Assembly (NCBI GenBank): GCA_029268305.1 | Contig: JAJUGE010000031.1 | Span: 1-33,993, forward strand | Direction of reading: 5' to 3' | DNA: 33,993 nucleotides | DNA from: Alphaproteobacteria bacterium | GTDB taxonomy: Bacteria; Pseudomonadota; Alphaproteobacteria; JAJUGE01 | Shown here: in pieces, positions 6,504-15,238 of the stretch | Layout: each line of letters starts with the position of its first letter | How positions within the stretch are numbered: the stretch's first letter is position 1 | Translations under genes and position numbers: made by a program | The notes under the pieces: generated by a model | The model's input: the letters and a program-made list of their open reading frames with translations, nothing else | Databases searched by the model: none | What the model was told of the DNA's origin: nothing

Positions 6504-8366
6504 GTGACAGTCGATCAGGCTCTGATCCTCGCCGTCCTCGCGGCGGCGATCGTCATGTTTCTCTGGGGTCGCTGGCGCCACGACATGGTGGCGCTCGGCG
6601 CGCTGCTGGCCTGTCTCGGACTCGGCCTCGTGCCCGCGGAGGAAGCGTTCGCAGGCTTCGGACATCCGGCGGTGATCACGGTCGCCGCGGTCCTCGTGCT
6701 GAGCCGCGGGCTGCAGACGTCCGGAGCGGTCGACATGCTGGCACGGACGATTCTCCCGTCGAAGGGGGGACCGATGCTCGCGGTCGGGTCGCTCACCGTG
6801 CTCGCGGCCCTGCTATCCGGCTTCATGAACAATGTCGGCGCGCTCGCGCTTTTGATGCCCGTGGCTTTGCAGGTCGCGGCGCAGCAGAACCTGCCGGCGG
6901 GCAAGGTGCTGATGCCGCTCTCGTTCGGGTCGATCCTCGGCGGCATGACGACCCTGATCGGCACGCCGCCGAATCTGATCGTCTCCGGCTTCCGGAGAGG
7001 CGTCGCCGGTGACGGCTTCGCCATGTTCGATTTCACGCCTGTCGGGCTCGCTGTGGCGGCGACGGGCATTCTCTTCATCGTGCTGATCGGACGGCACCTG
7101 GTTCCGGCGCGGGAGAGGGCCGGCGCCGAAGGCTTCGAGACGAGCGCATACCTGACCGAGGCCCGGGTCACGGAGGGCGGCAACGCCGACGGAAGGATGC
7201 TGGGCGAGATCGAGACCGCACTCGAGGAGGGTCAGGGGCAGGCTCAGGTCGTCGGCCTCATCCGCAACGAGGTCCGCATCCCCGCGCCCCACCGATTTCA
7301 CCGCATTCTCCCGGGCGACATCCTCGTGATCGAGGCCGAGCCGGAAGGGCTGGCTACGGCGCTGTCGAGCCTGGGCCTGAAGCTCGAGGAGGCCGTGGAG
7401 ACGGTGCCCGAGGACGAGGAAGCCGCTGACGAAGAGGCGGTTGTCGACAGGCCCTCCCCCGAGGACGGAGGGGAATCCAGAAAGAAGTCTCGCAAGGACA
7501 ACGGGTCGGATGATACGGCGCTGGTCGAGCTCGCCGTGCTGCCGGCATCGGCGCTAGCCGGATACTCCGCGAGCGACATCCGCCTGCGCACACGCTACGG
7601 CCTCAACCTCCTCGCCGTTTCGCGACAGGGCGGTCGTTCGATCGCCCGTCTCCGTACCCTTCCAATCCGCGAGGGCGACGTGCTGCTGATGCAGGGTCCG
7701 CCCGAGAGCATATCCGAGTTCGCCAGCCACTATGGCTGCGTCCCTCTCGCCGAGCGCGCGCTCAGGCTGCCCGACCGCCGGCGCGCCATCACCGCCGGTG
7801 CCCTGCTCGCCGCCGCGATTGCAGCAGCGGCATTCGATCTTTTCCCCGCTGCAGTAGCTTTCACGGCGGCCGTACTGGCGTCGATGGCGCTGCGCACAGT
7901 CCCCCCACGGTCCGCTTACGGCGCCGTCGACTGGTCGGTCATAGTCCTCCTCGCCGCGCTCATCCCCGTCGCAGGGGCGATGGAGAGCACGGGTGCGGCC
8001 GACCTGATTGCGAGAGTCCTCATGGACACGCTGGCGCAAGGCAACACGGTCATCGGGCTCGTCCTGATCCTCGTCGTGACGATGACGCTCTCCGATTTCA
8101 TGAACAACGCCGCGACGGCGGCGGTGATGTGCCCGATCGCCATCGGCACCGCGGCACAACTCGGCGTGAACGCTGACCCGTTCCTGATGGGCGTCGCAGT
8201 CGGCGCCTCCTGTGCCTTCCTCACACCGATCGGACACCAGAACAACACGCTGATTCTCGGACCGGGTGGGTTTCGATTCGGCGATTACTGGAAGCTGGGC
8301 CTGCCGGTCGAAGCGATCGTCCTCGCGGTCGGCGTTCCGTTGATCCTTCTGGTCTGGCCCTTGTGA
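6504..8366 (+). CDS. SLC13/ArsB-type anion permease with two RCK-C (TrkA-C) domains
   Basis: This 620-residue inner-membrane permease has an N-terminal hydrophobic half (about 1-195) including the family motif FMNNVGALALLMPVA and GSILGGMTTLIGTPPNLIV. A cytoplasmic middle follows, then a C-terminal hydrophobic half (about 425-620) with the repeat FMNNAATAAVMCPIA and FLTPIGHQNNTLILGPGG. The cytoplasmic part holds two TrkA-C-like domains (about 215-300 and 346-415) separated by a strongly acidic, then lysine-rich linker at about 297-340. The family imports sulfate, dicarboxylates or related anions driven by Na+ or H+; the ion here is unknown. The GTG start at 6504 follows GGCAGGAAT. It probably shares a transcript with cytochrome b561 and the following Na/Pi transporter. 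Confidence 0.85.
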   Translation: MTVDQALILAVLAAAIVMFLWGRWRHDMVALGALLACLGLGLVPAEEAFAGFGHPAVITVAAVLVLSRGLQTSGAVDMLARTILPSKGGPMLAVGSLTVLAALLSGFMNNVGALALLMPVALQVAAQQNLPAGKVLMPLSFGSILGGMTTLIGTPPNLIVSGFRRGVAGDGFAMFDFTPVGLAVAATGILFIVLIGRHLVPARERAGAEGFETSAYLTEARVTEGGNADGRMLGEIETALEEGQGQAQVVGLIRNEVRIPAPHRFHRILPGDILVIEAEPEGLATALSSLGLKLEEAVETVPEDEEAADEEAVVDRPSPEDGGESRKKSRKDNGSDDTALVELAVLPASALAGYSASDIRLRTRYGLNLLAVSRQGGRSIARLRTLPIREGDVLLMQGPPESISEFASHYGCVPLAERALRLPDRRRAITAGALLAAAIAAAAFDLFPAAVAFTAAVLASMALRTVPPRSAYGAVDWSVIVLLAALIPVAGAMESTGAADLIARVLMDTLAQGNTVIGLVLILVVTMTLSDFMNNAATAAVMCPIAIGTAAQLGVNADPFLMGVAVGASCAFLTPIGHQNNTLILGPGGFRFGDYWKLGLPVEAIVLAVGVPLILLVWPL

Positions 8367-8474
8367 CGCGCGCTGAGCCGATGGCGGAACGTCGGTGACG
8401 CCGCACCGTTGCTCAATGTCGGGACAATGTGCGCGGTCGCGCGCGTGCCCGTTCCCGGAGCCTGGAGAGATGAC

Positions 8475-10187
8475 GTGTCCGTCACCCAGATACTGATCAA
8501 CCTTGCAGGGGGCGTCGCCCTTCTCCTGTGGGGTGTCAGGATGGTGCGCACCGGGATGACGAGGAGCTTCGGGGCGCATCTGCGAAGGGCCGTCGCCAGG
8601 TACACGCGCAACCGCCTACAGGCTTTCTTGGTAGGCCTCGGCGTGACGGCGCTGTTGCAGAGCAGCACCGCGACCATCCTCATCGCCGGGTCGTTCGCGG
8701 CACGCCACCTGCTGGCCGCCAGCGCCGCCCTCGCGATCGCCCTCGGCGCGGATCTCGGCTCCAGTTTGGTCACACAGATCCTGAGCCTGCGGATCCAGTG
8801 GCTCTCGCCGCTGCTGATCACCGTCGGCGTCGCCATGTTCATGGGCAGCAATGCGGGGCGCTGGCGGAACTTCAGTCGCGTCCTACTCGGGCTCGGCCTG
8901 GTGCTGCTGTCGCTCGGGCTGATCGGAGAAGCGGCGGCGCCATTGCGGGGCAGCGAAAGGCTATCGCTGCTTCTGGCGCCGCTCACCGAGGAGCCGTTGC
9001 TCGCATTGCTCGCCGGCGCGCTGCTGACCTGGCTGCTGCACTCCAGCCTCGCCATGGTCCTGCTGCTCGCCTCGCTTGTCGCCTCGGAGACGCTGTCGCT
9101 CGAACTGGCGCTGATGCTCGTGCTTGGTGCCAATATCGGCAGCGGCATCGTGGCCGGCTTCCTCTCTCGGCCGATGGGCGTGGGCGCGAGGCGCGTGGCA
9201 CTTGGGAACCTCTCTATGCGCACGATCGGAGCGGTCACGCTCCTCTGGCTGTTGCCGGCGATCACTCCCTCGCTCGGCATGCTAGGCGGCAGCGGGGCGC
9301 AACAGGTCATCGAGCTGCATATCGGCTTCAACCTGTTGCTGGTCGTCGCTTTCCTGCCATTCGTCGGGGCGGTGTCGAGTTTGACCGCTCGGCTCCTTCC
9401 GGAAGCTCCGGGCGAGGAAGGCGAGCTCCGGGTCCGCTATCTCGACGACAACGCGCTCGACAGCCCGCCTGCCGCTCTCGCCGCCGCCGCGCGCGAAACC
9501 CTGAGGATGGGCGAAGAGGTCGAGCGAATGCTCGCCAAGACGATCGATGTCCTGAGTGCGAACGATCCGGCCCTGATCCGGGAGCTCGAGCAGGCGGACG
9601 ACAAAATCGACCTGCTGCACGAGGCGATCAAGCTGTACGTCACGAGGCTGTCGCGCGAGGAGCTCGACCGCCGCGAGAGCGAGCGCGTTGTCGACATCCT
9701 CACGTTCACCACCAATCTCGAGCACATCGGGGACATCATCGACAAGAACCTGATGGAGCTCGCGGCGAAGAAGGCACGGCAGCGGCTTTCCTTCTCCGCG
9801 GAGGGGCTCGCCGACATCAAGGAGCTCCACGGCCGGGTGCTCCTGAACATGCGTCAGGCGCTCAACCTCTTCATGTCCGGCGACGTTCGCCTCGCACGCG
9901 AGCTTCTGGAAGAGAAGACGGTCATCCGCGATCTCGAGCGGGAGATGACCGCCCGCCATTTCGAGCGGGTCACGGCGCGCCAGACCGAATCCGTCGAGAC
10001 CAGCTCCCTCCACCTCGACGTTCTGAGGGACCTGAAGCGCATTCACGGCCACATCACCTCGATCGCCTATCCGATCCTCGAACGGGCCGGCGAGTTGCGG
10101 GATACTCGGCTGCGCAGCGTCTCTGCGGCCGATATGAACGAGGCGGACGCGCCACCCGATGAAGCCTCCGCCCCGGTCAGGCACTGA
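8475..10187 (+). CDS. Na/Pi cotransporter family protein with C-terminal PhoU domain
   Basis: This 570-residue protein has an N-terminal membrane region with the two inverted Na/Pi-cotransporter repeats: the QSSTAT signature at 62-67 in repeat one, and HSSLAM plus GANIGSG in repeat two. The C-terminal half (about 335-560) is a soluble PhoU-like helical domain (ARETLRMGEEVERMLAK, TNLEHIGDIIDKNLMELA). This is the NptA/YjbB arrangement, which exports or imports inorganic phosphate across the inner membrane. Start choice: GTG at 8475 has GGAGAG five bases upstream and leads directly into the first helix; an in-frame upstream start at 8409 adds 22 residues without family character. It is 108 bases after the permease. 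Confidence 0.87.
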   Translation: MSVTQILINLAGGVALLLWGVRMVRTGMTRSFGAHLRRAVARYTRNRLQAFLVGLGVTALLQSSTATILIAGSFAARHLLAASAALAIALGADLGSSLVTQILSLRIQWLSPLLITVGVAMFMGSNAGRWRNFSRVLLGLGLVLLSLGLIGEAAAPLRGSERLSLLLAPLTEEPLLALLAGALLTWLLHSSLAMVLLLASLVASETLSLELALMLVLGANIGSGIVAGFLSRPMGVGARRVALGNLSMRTIGAVTLLWLLPAITPSLGMLGGSGAQQVIELHIGFNLLLVVAFLPFVGAVSSLTARLLPEAPGEEGELRVRYLDDNALDSPPAALAAAARETLRMGEEVERMLAKTIDVLSANDPALIRELEQADDKIDLLHEAIKLYVTRLSREELDRRESERVVDILTFTTNLEHIGDIIDKNLMELAAKKARQRLSFSAEGLADIKELHGRVLLNMRQALNLFMSGDVRLARELLEEKTVIRDLEREMTARHFERVTARQTESVETSSLHLDVLRDLKRIHGHITSIAYPILERAGELRDTRLRSVSAADMNEADAPPDEASAPVRH

Positions 10188-10249
10188 TGCGATCCTCCCG
10201 GCGAAGAAACTCATAGGGATTCATGGGCATTCATTAGGAAAGATGGGGG

Positions 10250-10675
10250 TCAGGCCGGGAAAGACCTACCATCGAACCGCTGCACCTCTAGACCCGCGAC
10301 GAGATCACGGTCGACCCCTTCGAGGCAGAAGACGTTGACGGTGTAGCAATCGGGCGCCACGCGCGGGCGGTGGAATGTGTAGATGCCGCAAGTGCCGCAG
10401 AACCAGTGCTTTGCCGTGTGCGTGGCGAACTCGTAGAAGGTGAGCGCACCGCGCCCCTGGATCAGACGGAACCGTTCGGCGCTCACCCGGTGCATCACCG
10501 CGTTCCGCCGGCTGCAGATCGAGCAGTTGCAGATCGCGACCCGGTCGAGAACCGTGTCAACTTCGAACCGAACGCGTCCGCAGTGGCAGCTGCCGTGCCA
10601 GGTGCGAAGGCCGTCGGTGCCGAGAACGACAGGACTGGATGCGGTTTCTTCCGGAAAAATAGGGCCGGATGTCAT
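10250..10675 (-). CDS. GFA (CENP-V/GFA domain) zinc-binding protein
   Basis: This 141-residue protein contains the full cysteine set of the GFA fold: GSCHCG (C30, C32), CNCSIC (C49, C51, C54) and FCGTCG (C93, C96), followed by IYTFHRPR. Two zinc sites are expected. The family is named after the Gfa protein originally linked to glutathione-formaldehyde adduct formation, but most members have no proven reaction. It is cytosolic. The second ATG of the frame, at 10675, has GGGGAG seven bases upstream, while the first, at 10690, has no ribosome site, so the shorter form is chosen. It converges with the phosphate transporter gene. Confidence 0.85.
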   Translation of the reverse strand: MTSGPIFPEETASSPVVLGTDGLRTWHGSCHCGRVRFEVDTVLDRVAICNCSICSRRNAVMHRVSAERFRLIQGRGALTFYEFATHTAKHWFCGTCGIYTFHRPRVAPDCYTVNVFCLEGVDRDLVAGLEVQRFDGRSFPA

Positions 10676-10844
10676 GCCTTCGCTCCCCATGGTGCCGGTT
10701 GTGCCCTTGAAGCAGAATAGCGCATCATAGGAATATTGTCCATAATCGCATTGCGAACGCTACGACCCGCCGTGCAGGGAACGCTGGACGCGCCTCGCGT
10801 GGAACCTAGATCAGCGACATGGTTCTCAGCTCCGGCAGGTGCCG

Positions 10845-11645
10845 ATGAAGTTCGCGCTCGTGGCTCGGGCGGCTGTCGCGTCGGTCGTGGCGCTGGCGGC
10901 GCTCGCCGCCCCTTCCCCGTCCATCGCCGAACCGTTGACGCTCGAATATCGCAGCTATCTCCTCGGGCTGCCGATCGCCAGCGCTTCCGCCACGATCGAA
11001 CTCGTTGGCGAGCGCTACCGCGTCCGCGGCCAGCTGCAGAGCGGCGGCATCGTCAGCCTGTTCGCTCCATGGACCCAGGAGGCGGTCTCCGCCGGCCGTC
11101 TCGGAGCGGCCGGCGCGGTGTCGGCTGAACGGCACTGGCAAAACGGAATCTATCGCGGCAAGGCGCGCCACCTCGACCTCGTGTATTCGTCGGAACAGGC
11201 CGTCGTCACCAGCGCCACTCCGGACCCGGATGACCGCGACCCGGAGAAGCGCGTGCCCGCGCACGTCACCGGCGGCACAACCGACGCAATGAGCGGCCTG
11301 CTCGCCGTAGCCCGGCAGGTGAGCGAGGGCCGTGGCTGCGATGCGACGATCCGGGTGTTCGACGGCCGCCGGCGCTATGACGCGACTTTCAGCGAGAGCG
11401 GCGATGCGGGCGGGGGGCCTGCGGACGCCGTGGAGTGCCGCTTCCTCATCACCGAGATCGCCGGCTTCAGCAAGAAGGGCGGCATCGCCACCGATCCGGA
11501 ACGGCCGGGCCGGATCTGGTTCCGACCTGCCGAGCCGGGCAGTCCGGCGATACCGGTCCGGCTCGAGACCGCTACCGACTGGGGCACCGCCGTGGTCGAG
11601 CTGGTCCGGCTGCAGCCTGCGAATCGTACCGTCGCAAAGGACTAG
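10845..11645 (+). CDS. DUF3108 domain exported protein
   Basis: This 266-residue protein has a signal peptide (positively charged start, then ASVVALAALAAPSPSIA, cleavage near residue 28). The mature part begins with LTLEYRSYLLGLPIASASA, the usual opening of DUF3108 proteins, and continues as beta-rich sequence (YRVRGQLQSGGIVSLFAPW, RRYDATFS, VECRFLITEIAGFSKK). DUF3108 proteins are periplasmic or envelope proteins of unknown function, common in alphaproteobacteria. The ATG at 10845 follows GGCAGG with a five-base spacer; an alternative GTG at 10839 would overlap that site. It diverges from the GFA gene across 169 bases in which I saw no clear promoter. Confidence 0.75.
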   Translation: MKFALVARAAVASVVALAALAAPSPSIAEPLTLEYRSYLLGLPIASASATIELVGERYRVRGQLQSGGIVSLFAPWTQEAVSAGRLGAAGAVSAERHWQNGIYRGKARHLDLVYSSEQAVVTSATPDPDDRDPEKRVPAHVTGGTTDAMSGLLAVARQVSEGRGCDATIRVFDGRRRYDATFSESGDAGGGPADAVECRFLITEIAGFSKKGGIATDPERPGRIWFRPAEPGSPAIPVRLETATDWGTAVVELVRLQPANRTVAKD

Positions 11646-11769
11646 GGGCCGCCCTCACCTCCCCCCGGCGCAGCATCAAAAATCCGGATCGGCCGAGAGC
11701 CGCGGCAATGGACGACCCGACCGGAGTCGTGGAAGAATTCACCATCGTCGGCTCGTCACGAGGTGTGCG

Positions 11770-12603
11770 ATGAACAGGTCAATATTGAAGCTTCTCCAGA
11801 AGAAGCTGGCCGCGTCCGGCGATTATGCCGGTGCAATCGACGGAATCAGCGGGCCCATTACCAACGCAGCGGTGGAGTCGGCGCTGCGCGGGCGAGCGAG
11901 CAGCCTGCCCGACGGGTGGGCGGCCTGGCCAGCGAAGCGAAAAGCCGTCGCCATGCTCCAGCTTCTCTGCCGCGAAGGCGGATTCGATACCGGCCCGATC
12001 GACGGTTGGTGGGGACCTCAGACCCAGTTCGCCGTGGACAGCCTCCAGACGCTCGACGCCACCGGCTCGGCGCCGCCGCCCTGGCGCGACCGTCCGGCCG
12101 CCCGCGTGAACTCGAACGGCTGGCCGCCGGAGGACGAGGCCGCCATGAACGCCTTCTTCGGCCCGCACGGCCTTCCCGATGGCAGATCGCCCGGACTTAC
12201 ATCGGTCGAATGTCCCTGGACCTTGCGTCTCGCGTGGAACCGGAGCGCCACCACCCGGCGGATCGGCTGTAACACCAAGGTCGCGGACAGCCTCGGCCGG
12301 GTGCTGACACGGGTCTGGGAAACATATGGCGAGACGGAAATCCGCCGCCTGCGCCTCGATACCTACGGCGGCTGCTACGCCGCGCGCCGCAAGCGCGGCG
12401 GGACCAGCTGGTCGACCCACGCCTGGGCCATAGCCCTCGACTGGGATCCCGACAACAACCAGCTGCGCTGGGGACGCGACCGCGCGACGTTGGCCCGTCC
12501 GGAATACGACGAGTGGTGGTCGATCTGGGAAAGCGAAGGCTGGCTCAGCCTCGGCCGCGAGAAGAACTTCGACTGGATGCACGTGCAGGCGACGGCTAGC
12601 TGA
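11770..12603 (+). CDS. Peptidoglycan-binding M15-type peptidase
   Basis: This 277-residue protein has two peptidoglycan-binding-like repeats at about 4-45 (LQKKLAASGDYAGAIDGISG) and 60-98 (LLCREGGFDTGPIDGWWGPQ). A C-terminal zinc peptidase domain of the M15 superfamily follows: STHAWAIALD at 215-224 supplies H217 and D224, and WMHVQ supplies H271. In the SxHxxGxAxD motif the usual glycine is replaced by alanine (A220). No signal peptide is visible, which resembles phage-type endolysins or proteins exported another way, but there are no phage genes nearby. It probably cleaves peptide stems of the cell wall. The ATG at 11770 follows GAGGTG. Confidence 0.78.
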   Translation: MNRSILKLLQKKLAASGDYAGAIDGISGPITNAAVESALRGRASSLPDGWAAWPAKRKAVAMLQLLCREGGFDTGPIDGWWGPQTQFAVDSLQTLDATGSAPPPWRDRPAARVNSNGWPPEDEAAMNAFFGPHGLPDGRSPGLTSVECPWTLRLAWNRSATTRRIGCNTKVADSLGRVLTRVWETYGETEIRRLRLDTYGGCYAARRKRGGTSWSTHAWAIALDWDPDNNQLRWGRDRATLARPEYDEWWSIWESEGWLSLGREKNFDWMHVQATAS

Positions 12604-12758
12604 ACTGCAAGCGTCTGATCCCCGTCAGCCGGACGAAGGAGCAAAGTCCCGCAGATTCGGGATCTAAGCCGGAGCGAGTACGGGAGCACAGTCGCTGACC
12701 CGGCGTAGCGGCTGCGCCTTGACCAGCAGACGCACGCTCACCGGGCGCAGAAAGAGTT

Positions 12759-15095
12759 CTACTCCGCCGCCATCTTCCCCCGCTTCTCCGCCAGCACGCG
12801 CCACACCTTCTCCGGCGTCACCGGCATGTCGATGTGCTCGATGCCGAGAGCGTCGGCAATGGCGCTGACCAGGGCGGGCGGGGCGCCGCAGGCGCCGCCT
12901 TCGCCGATGCCTTTCACGCCAAGGTCGTTCGCCGGGTCGGGAACCGGGTTGAACGAGACTTCCAGGTCGCAGAAATCGTCAGCGCGGGGCATGCAATAAT
13001 CAGTGAACGCCCCGGCGATGAGCTGGGCGGATTCCGGGTCGTAGGCGGTGTGCTCGAGCAGCGCCTGGCCGAGCCCCATGGCGACGCCGCCGTGCACCTG
13101 GCCCATCACCAGCATCGGATTGATGATGGTGCCGCAGTCGTCGACGCAGACATACCGGACCACGCGCACCATCCCGGTCTCGGGATCGACCTCGACCTCG
13201 GCGACGTGCGCGCCATTCGGGAAGTTGCACTCGGTTGTGCGCTGATAACGCTCCGTCTCGTCGAGACCGGGCTCCTCCCCTTCCGGCAGCTTCGCCGGGT
13301 CCTGCGCCAGCTTCGCCACCTCCTGAATCGTGATCCGAAGGTCGGTGCCGGCGACCGCGAATACGCCGTCGGCGAACTCTAGATCCGCTTCCGCCGCCTC
13401 GAGCGCATGCGCAGCGATCCGTTTCGCCTTCTCCAGTACCCTGCCCGCGGCACGGGCGGTGCTGACGCCGCCCATCTGCGACGAGCGCGAGCCGCCGGTG
13501 CCGTTGCCGAACTGCACGATGTCGGTGTCGCCCTGAATGAAGTCGATCTCGTCGAGCCCGATGCCGAGTCGGTCCGACAGGATCTGGGAAAACGCGGTCT
13601 CGTGGCCTTGGCCGTGGCTGAACGTGCCGACGATGAGCTGCACCCGGCCCTCGGGCGTGAAGCGCACGCGCACTTCCTCCGACGGCTGACCGCCCGACGC
13701 CTCGATGTAGCAGCCGAGGCCGATGCCGCGGAGCATGCCGCGCGCCTTCGCCTCCCGGCGCCGCTCTTCGAAGCCGTTCCAGTCGGCCCGCTGCAGCGCG
13801 AGGTTCGTCGTGTTCTCGAACTCGCCCGAGTGAACGACCATGCCGACCTGGTTCTTGTAGGGAAGCTGGTCGGGACGGATGAAGTTGCGCCGCCGGATCT
13901 CGTCACGACCCAGGCCGAGCCGCGCGGCACCGACATCGAGCAGGCGCTCCATTTGGTAGGCCATCTCGGGGCGACCGGCACCGCGGTAGGCGTCGGTGGG
14001 CACGGTATTGGTGAACATCACCTTCACCGAAAGCTGCATCGCGGGCACGTCGTAGACGGTGCCGGCGACCCGGGCGCCGGCCACGGTCGGAATCCGCGCA
14101 CCGAAATCGAGTAGGTAGGCGCCAACGTTGGCATGCGTCCGCACCCGGACGCCGAGGATCTTCCCGTCGCTGTCGAACGCCATCTCGCCGACCGAGACAT
14201 GATCGCGTCCGTGCGGGTCGCAGAGCATCGTCTCGCTGCGGTCCGAGGTCCACTTCACCGGCCGCCTCAGTCGCTTCGCCGCCCAGGTGACCATCACCGT
14301 TTCCGGGAAGCATTTGCCCCGCAGCCCGAAACCGCCACCGACGTCGGGCGAGACGACGTGCACCTTCTCCCTCGGCACCTTCCAGACGAGGTCGGCAAGG
14401 TTGTTGCGGATCTTCACCGCGCCCTGGGTCGGTGAGATCAGGGTGTGGACGCCCGTCGCCTCGTCCCAGTCGCCGATCGCGACGCGCGGTTCCATGGGGT
14501 TGCCGACGACGCGGTTGTTCACGAACTCGAGCGTGACGACATGGTCGGCCTTCGCGAACGCCGCCTCGACGGCCTCGCCATCGTGCGATTCCCAATGGAC
14601 CGCGAGATTCGAGCCGTGCTCCGGATACAACAGCGGAGCGTCGGGTCGGTCGGCCGACACCGCATCGGCTATCGCGGGCAGGTCCTCATACTCGACGTAG
14701 ACGAGCTCCGCAGCGTCCCGCGCCTGCTGCACCGTCTCAGCCACCACGAAGGCTACCGGATCACCCACATAGCGGACGCGCTCCGTCTGTAGGATCTCGC
14801 GTCCGGGATCGTAGAGCTCGCTGCCGGTCTTCCCGGGCACCTTCACCTGGGAGTGGAGCTTCGGCACGCCGTCTTCGACCGCATCGCGACCGGTGAGCAC
14901 CGCGATGACGCCCGGCGCAGCTTCCGCGTCGGAAACATCGATCGAGAGGATGCGGGCATGGGCATGCGGGCTGCGGACGACGACGCCGTAGGCCTGCCCA
15001 TCCAGGTTCACGTCGTCGGTGAAGCGCCCCCTGCCGGTGATGAAGCGCACATCCTCCCGTCGCCGCACGGGCTGGCCGATGCCGAACTTCTCCAT
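12759..15095 (-). CDS. Molybdenum hydroxylase large subunit, form-II CoxL-like (CO dehydrogenase/xanthine dehydrogenase family), solitary
   Basis: This 778-residue subunit has the a/b hammerhead domain (about 20-130: TGRGRFTDDVNLDGQAYGVV, then VRYVGDPVAFVVAET) and the molybdopterin-binding domains (DVGGGFGLRGKCFPE, GSRSSQMGGVSTARAAG). The active-site loop is AYRGAGR (369-375), the form-II signature; the form-I CO dehydrogenase loop AYRCSFR is absent. The catalytic glutamate is E732 in GIGEGGACGAPP. The family hydroxylates substrates at a Mo-pterin centre and normally needs an FAD subunit and a 2Fe-2S subunit. Neither is adjacent here: the neighbours are an M15 peptidase and a divergent cyclase. 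The true substrate is unknown and CO oxidation should not be assumed. Confidence 0.87.
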   Translation of the reverse strand: MEKFGIGQPVRRREDVRFITGRGRFTDDVNLDGQAYGVVVRSPHAHARILSIDVSDAEAAPGVIAVLTGRDAVEDGVPKLHSQVKVPGKTGSELYDPGREILQTERVRYVGDPVAFVVAETVQQARDAAELVYVEYEDLPAIADAVSADRPDAPLLYPEHGSNLAVHWESHDGEAVEAAFAKADHVVTLEFVNNRVVGNPMEPRVAIGDWDEATGVHTLISPTQGAVKIRNNLADLVWKVPREKVHVVSPDVGGGFGLRGKCFPETVMVTWAAKRLRRPVKWTSDRSETMLCDPHGRDHVSVGEMAFDSDGKILGVRVRTHANVGAYLLDFGARIPTVAGARVAGTVYDVPAMQLSVKVMFTNTVPTDAYRGAGRPEMAYQMERLLDVGAARLGLGRDEIRRRNFIRPDQLPYKNQVGMVVHSGEFENTTNLALQRADWNGFEERRREAKARGMLRGIGLGCYIEASGGQPSEEVRVRFTPEGRVQLIVGTFSHGQGHETAFSQILSDRLGIGLDEIDFIQGDTDIVQFGNGTGGSRSSQMGGVSTARAAGRVLEKAKRIAAHALEAAEADLEFADGVFAVAGTDLRITIQEVAKLAQDPAKLPEGEEPGLDETERYQRTTECNFPNGAHVAEVEVDPETGMVRVVRYVCVDDCGTIINPMLVMGQVHGGVAMGLGQALLEHTAYDPESAQLIAGAFTDYCMPRADDFCDLEVSFNPVPDPANDLGVKGIGEGGACGAPPALVSAIADALGIEHIDMPVTPEKVWRVLAEKRGKMAAE

Positions 15096-15177
15096 TGCAC
15101 AATCCCCGCTGCCGAAACCCGATCTGCCAAATCGGCGACGAGTTTGGTGACTTGGCCCGTGATTGTCACCCTCGCCG

Positions 15178-15192
15178 CTCGAAGAATTCGAG
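15178..15192. promoter_or_regulatory. Palindrome in divergent intergenic region, candidate operator
   Basis: CTCGAA and TTCGAG form a perfect 6+6 inverted repeat around GAA. A second inverted repeat, GGTGAC (15146-15151) and GTCACC (15165-15170), lies just upstream. Both are in the 143 bases between the start codons of the molybdenum hydroxylase and CHASE2 cyclase genes, where regulator sites are expected. No regulator family is identified. Confidence 0.3.
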
Positions 15193-15238
15193 AGGTTCGG
15201 GTAGTCTCCGCGAAGGGCGAAGGAGGCGTTCCGTCACC

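Noticed and set aside
8528-10162. Second forward frame of 544 codons within the Na/Pi transporter gene
   Set aside because: It is Arg/Ala/Gly-rich with no membrane segments, while the other frame has the QSSTAT and PhoU motifs.
12604-12758. Possible small RNA or terminator in the convergent gap after the M15 peptidase
   Set aside because: Only a 5-bp inverted repeat (TCCCG/CGGGA near 12650) was found, too weak to call.
12759-15095. Annotation as a true aerobic CO dehydrogenase
   Set aside because: The active-site loop is AYRGAGR rather than AYRCSFR, and the M and S subunits are absent, so CO oxidation is not supported.
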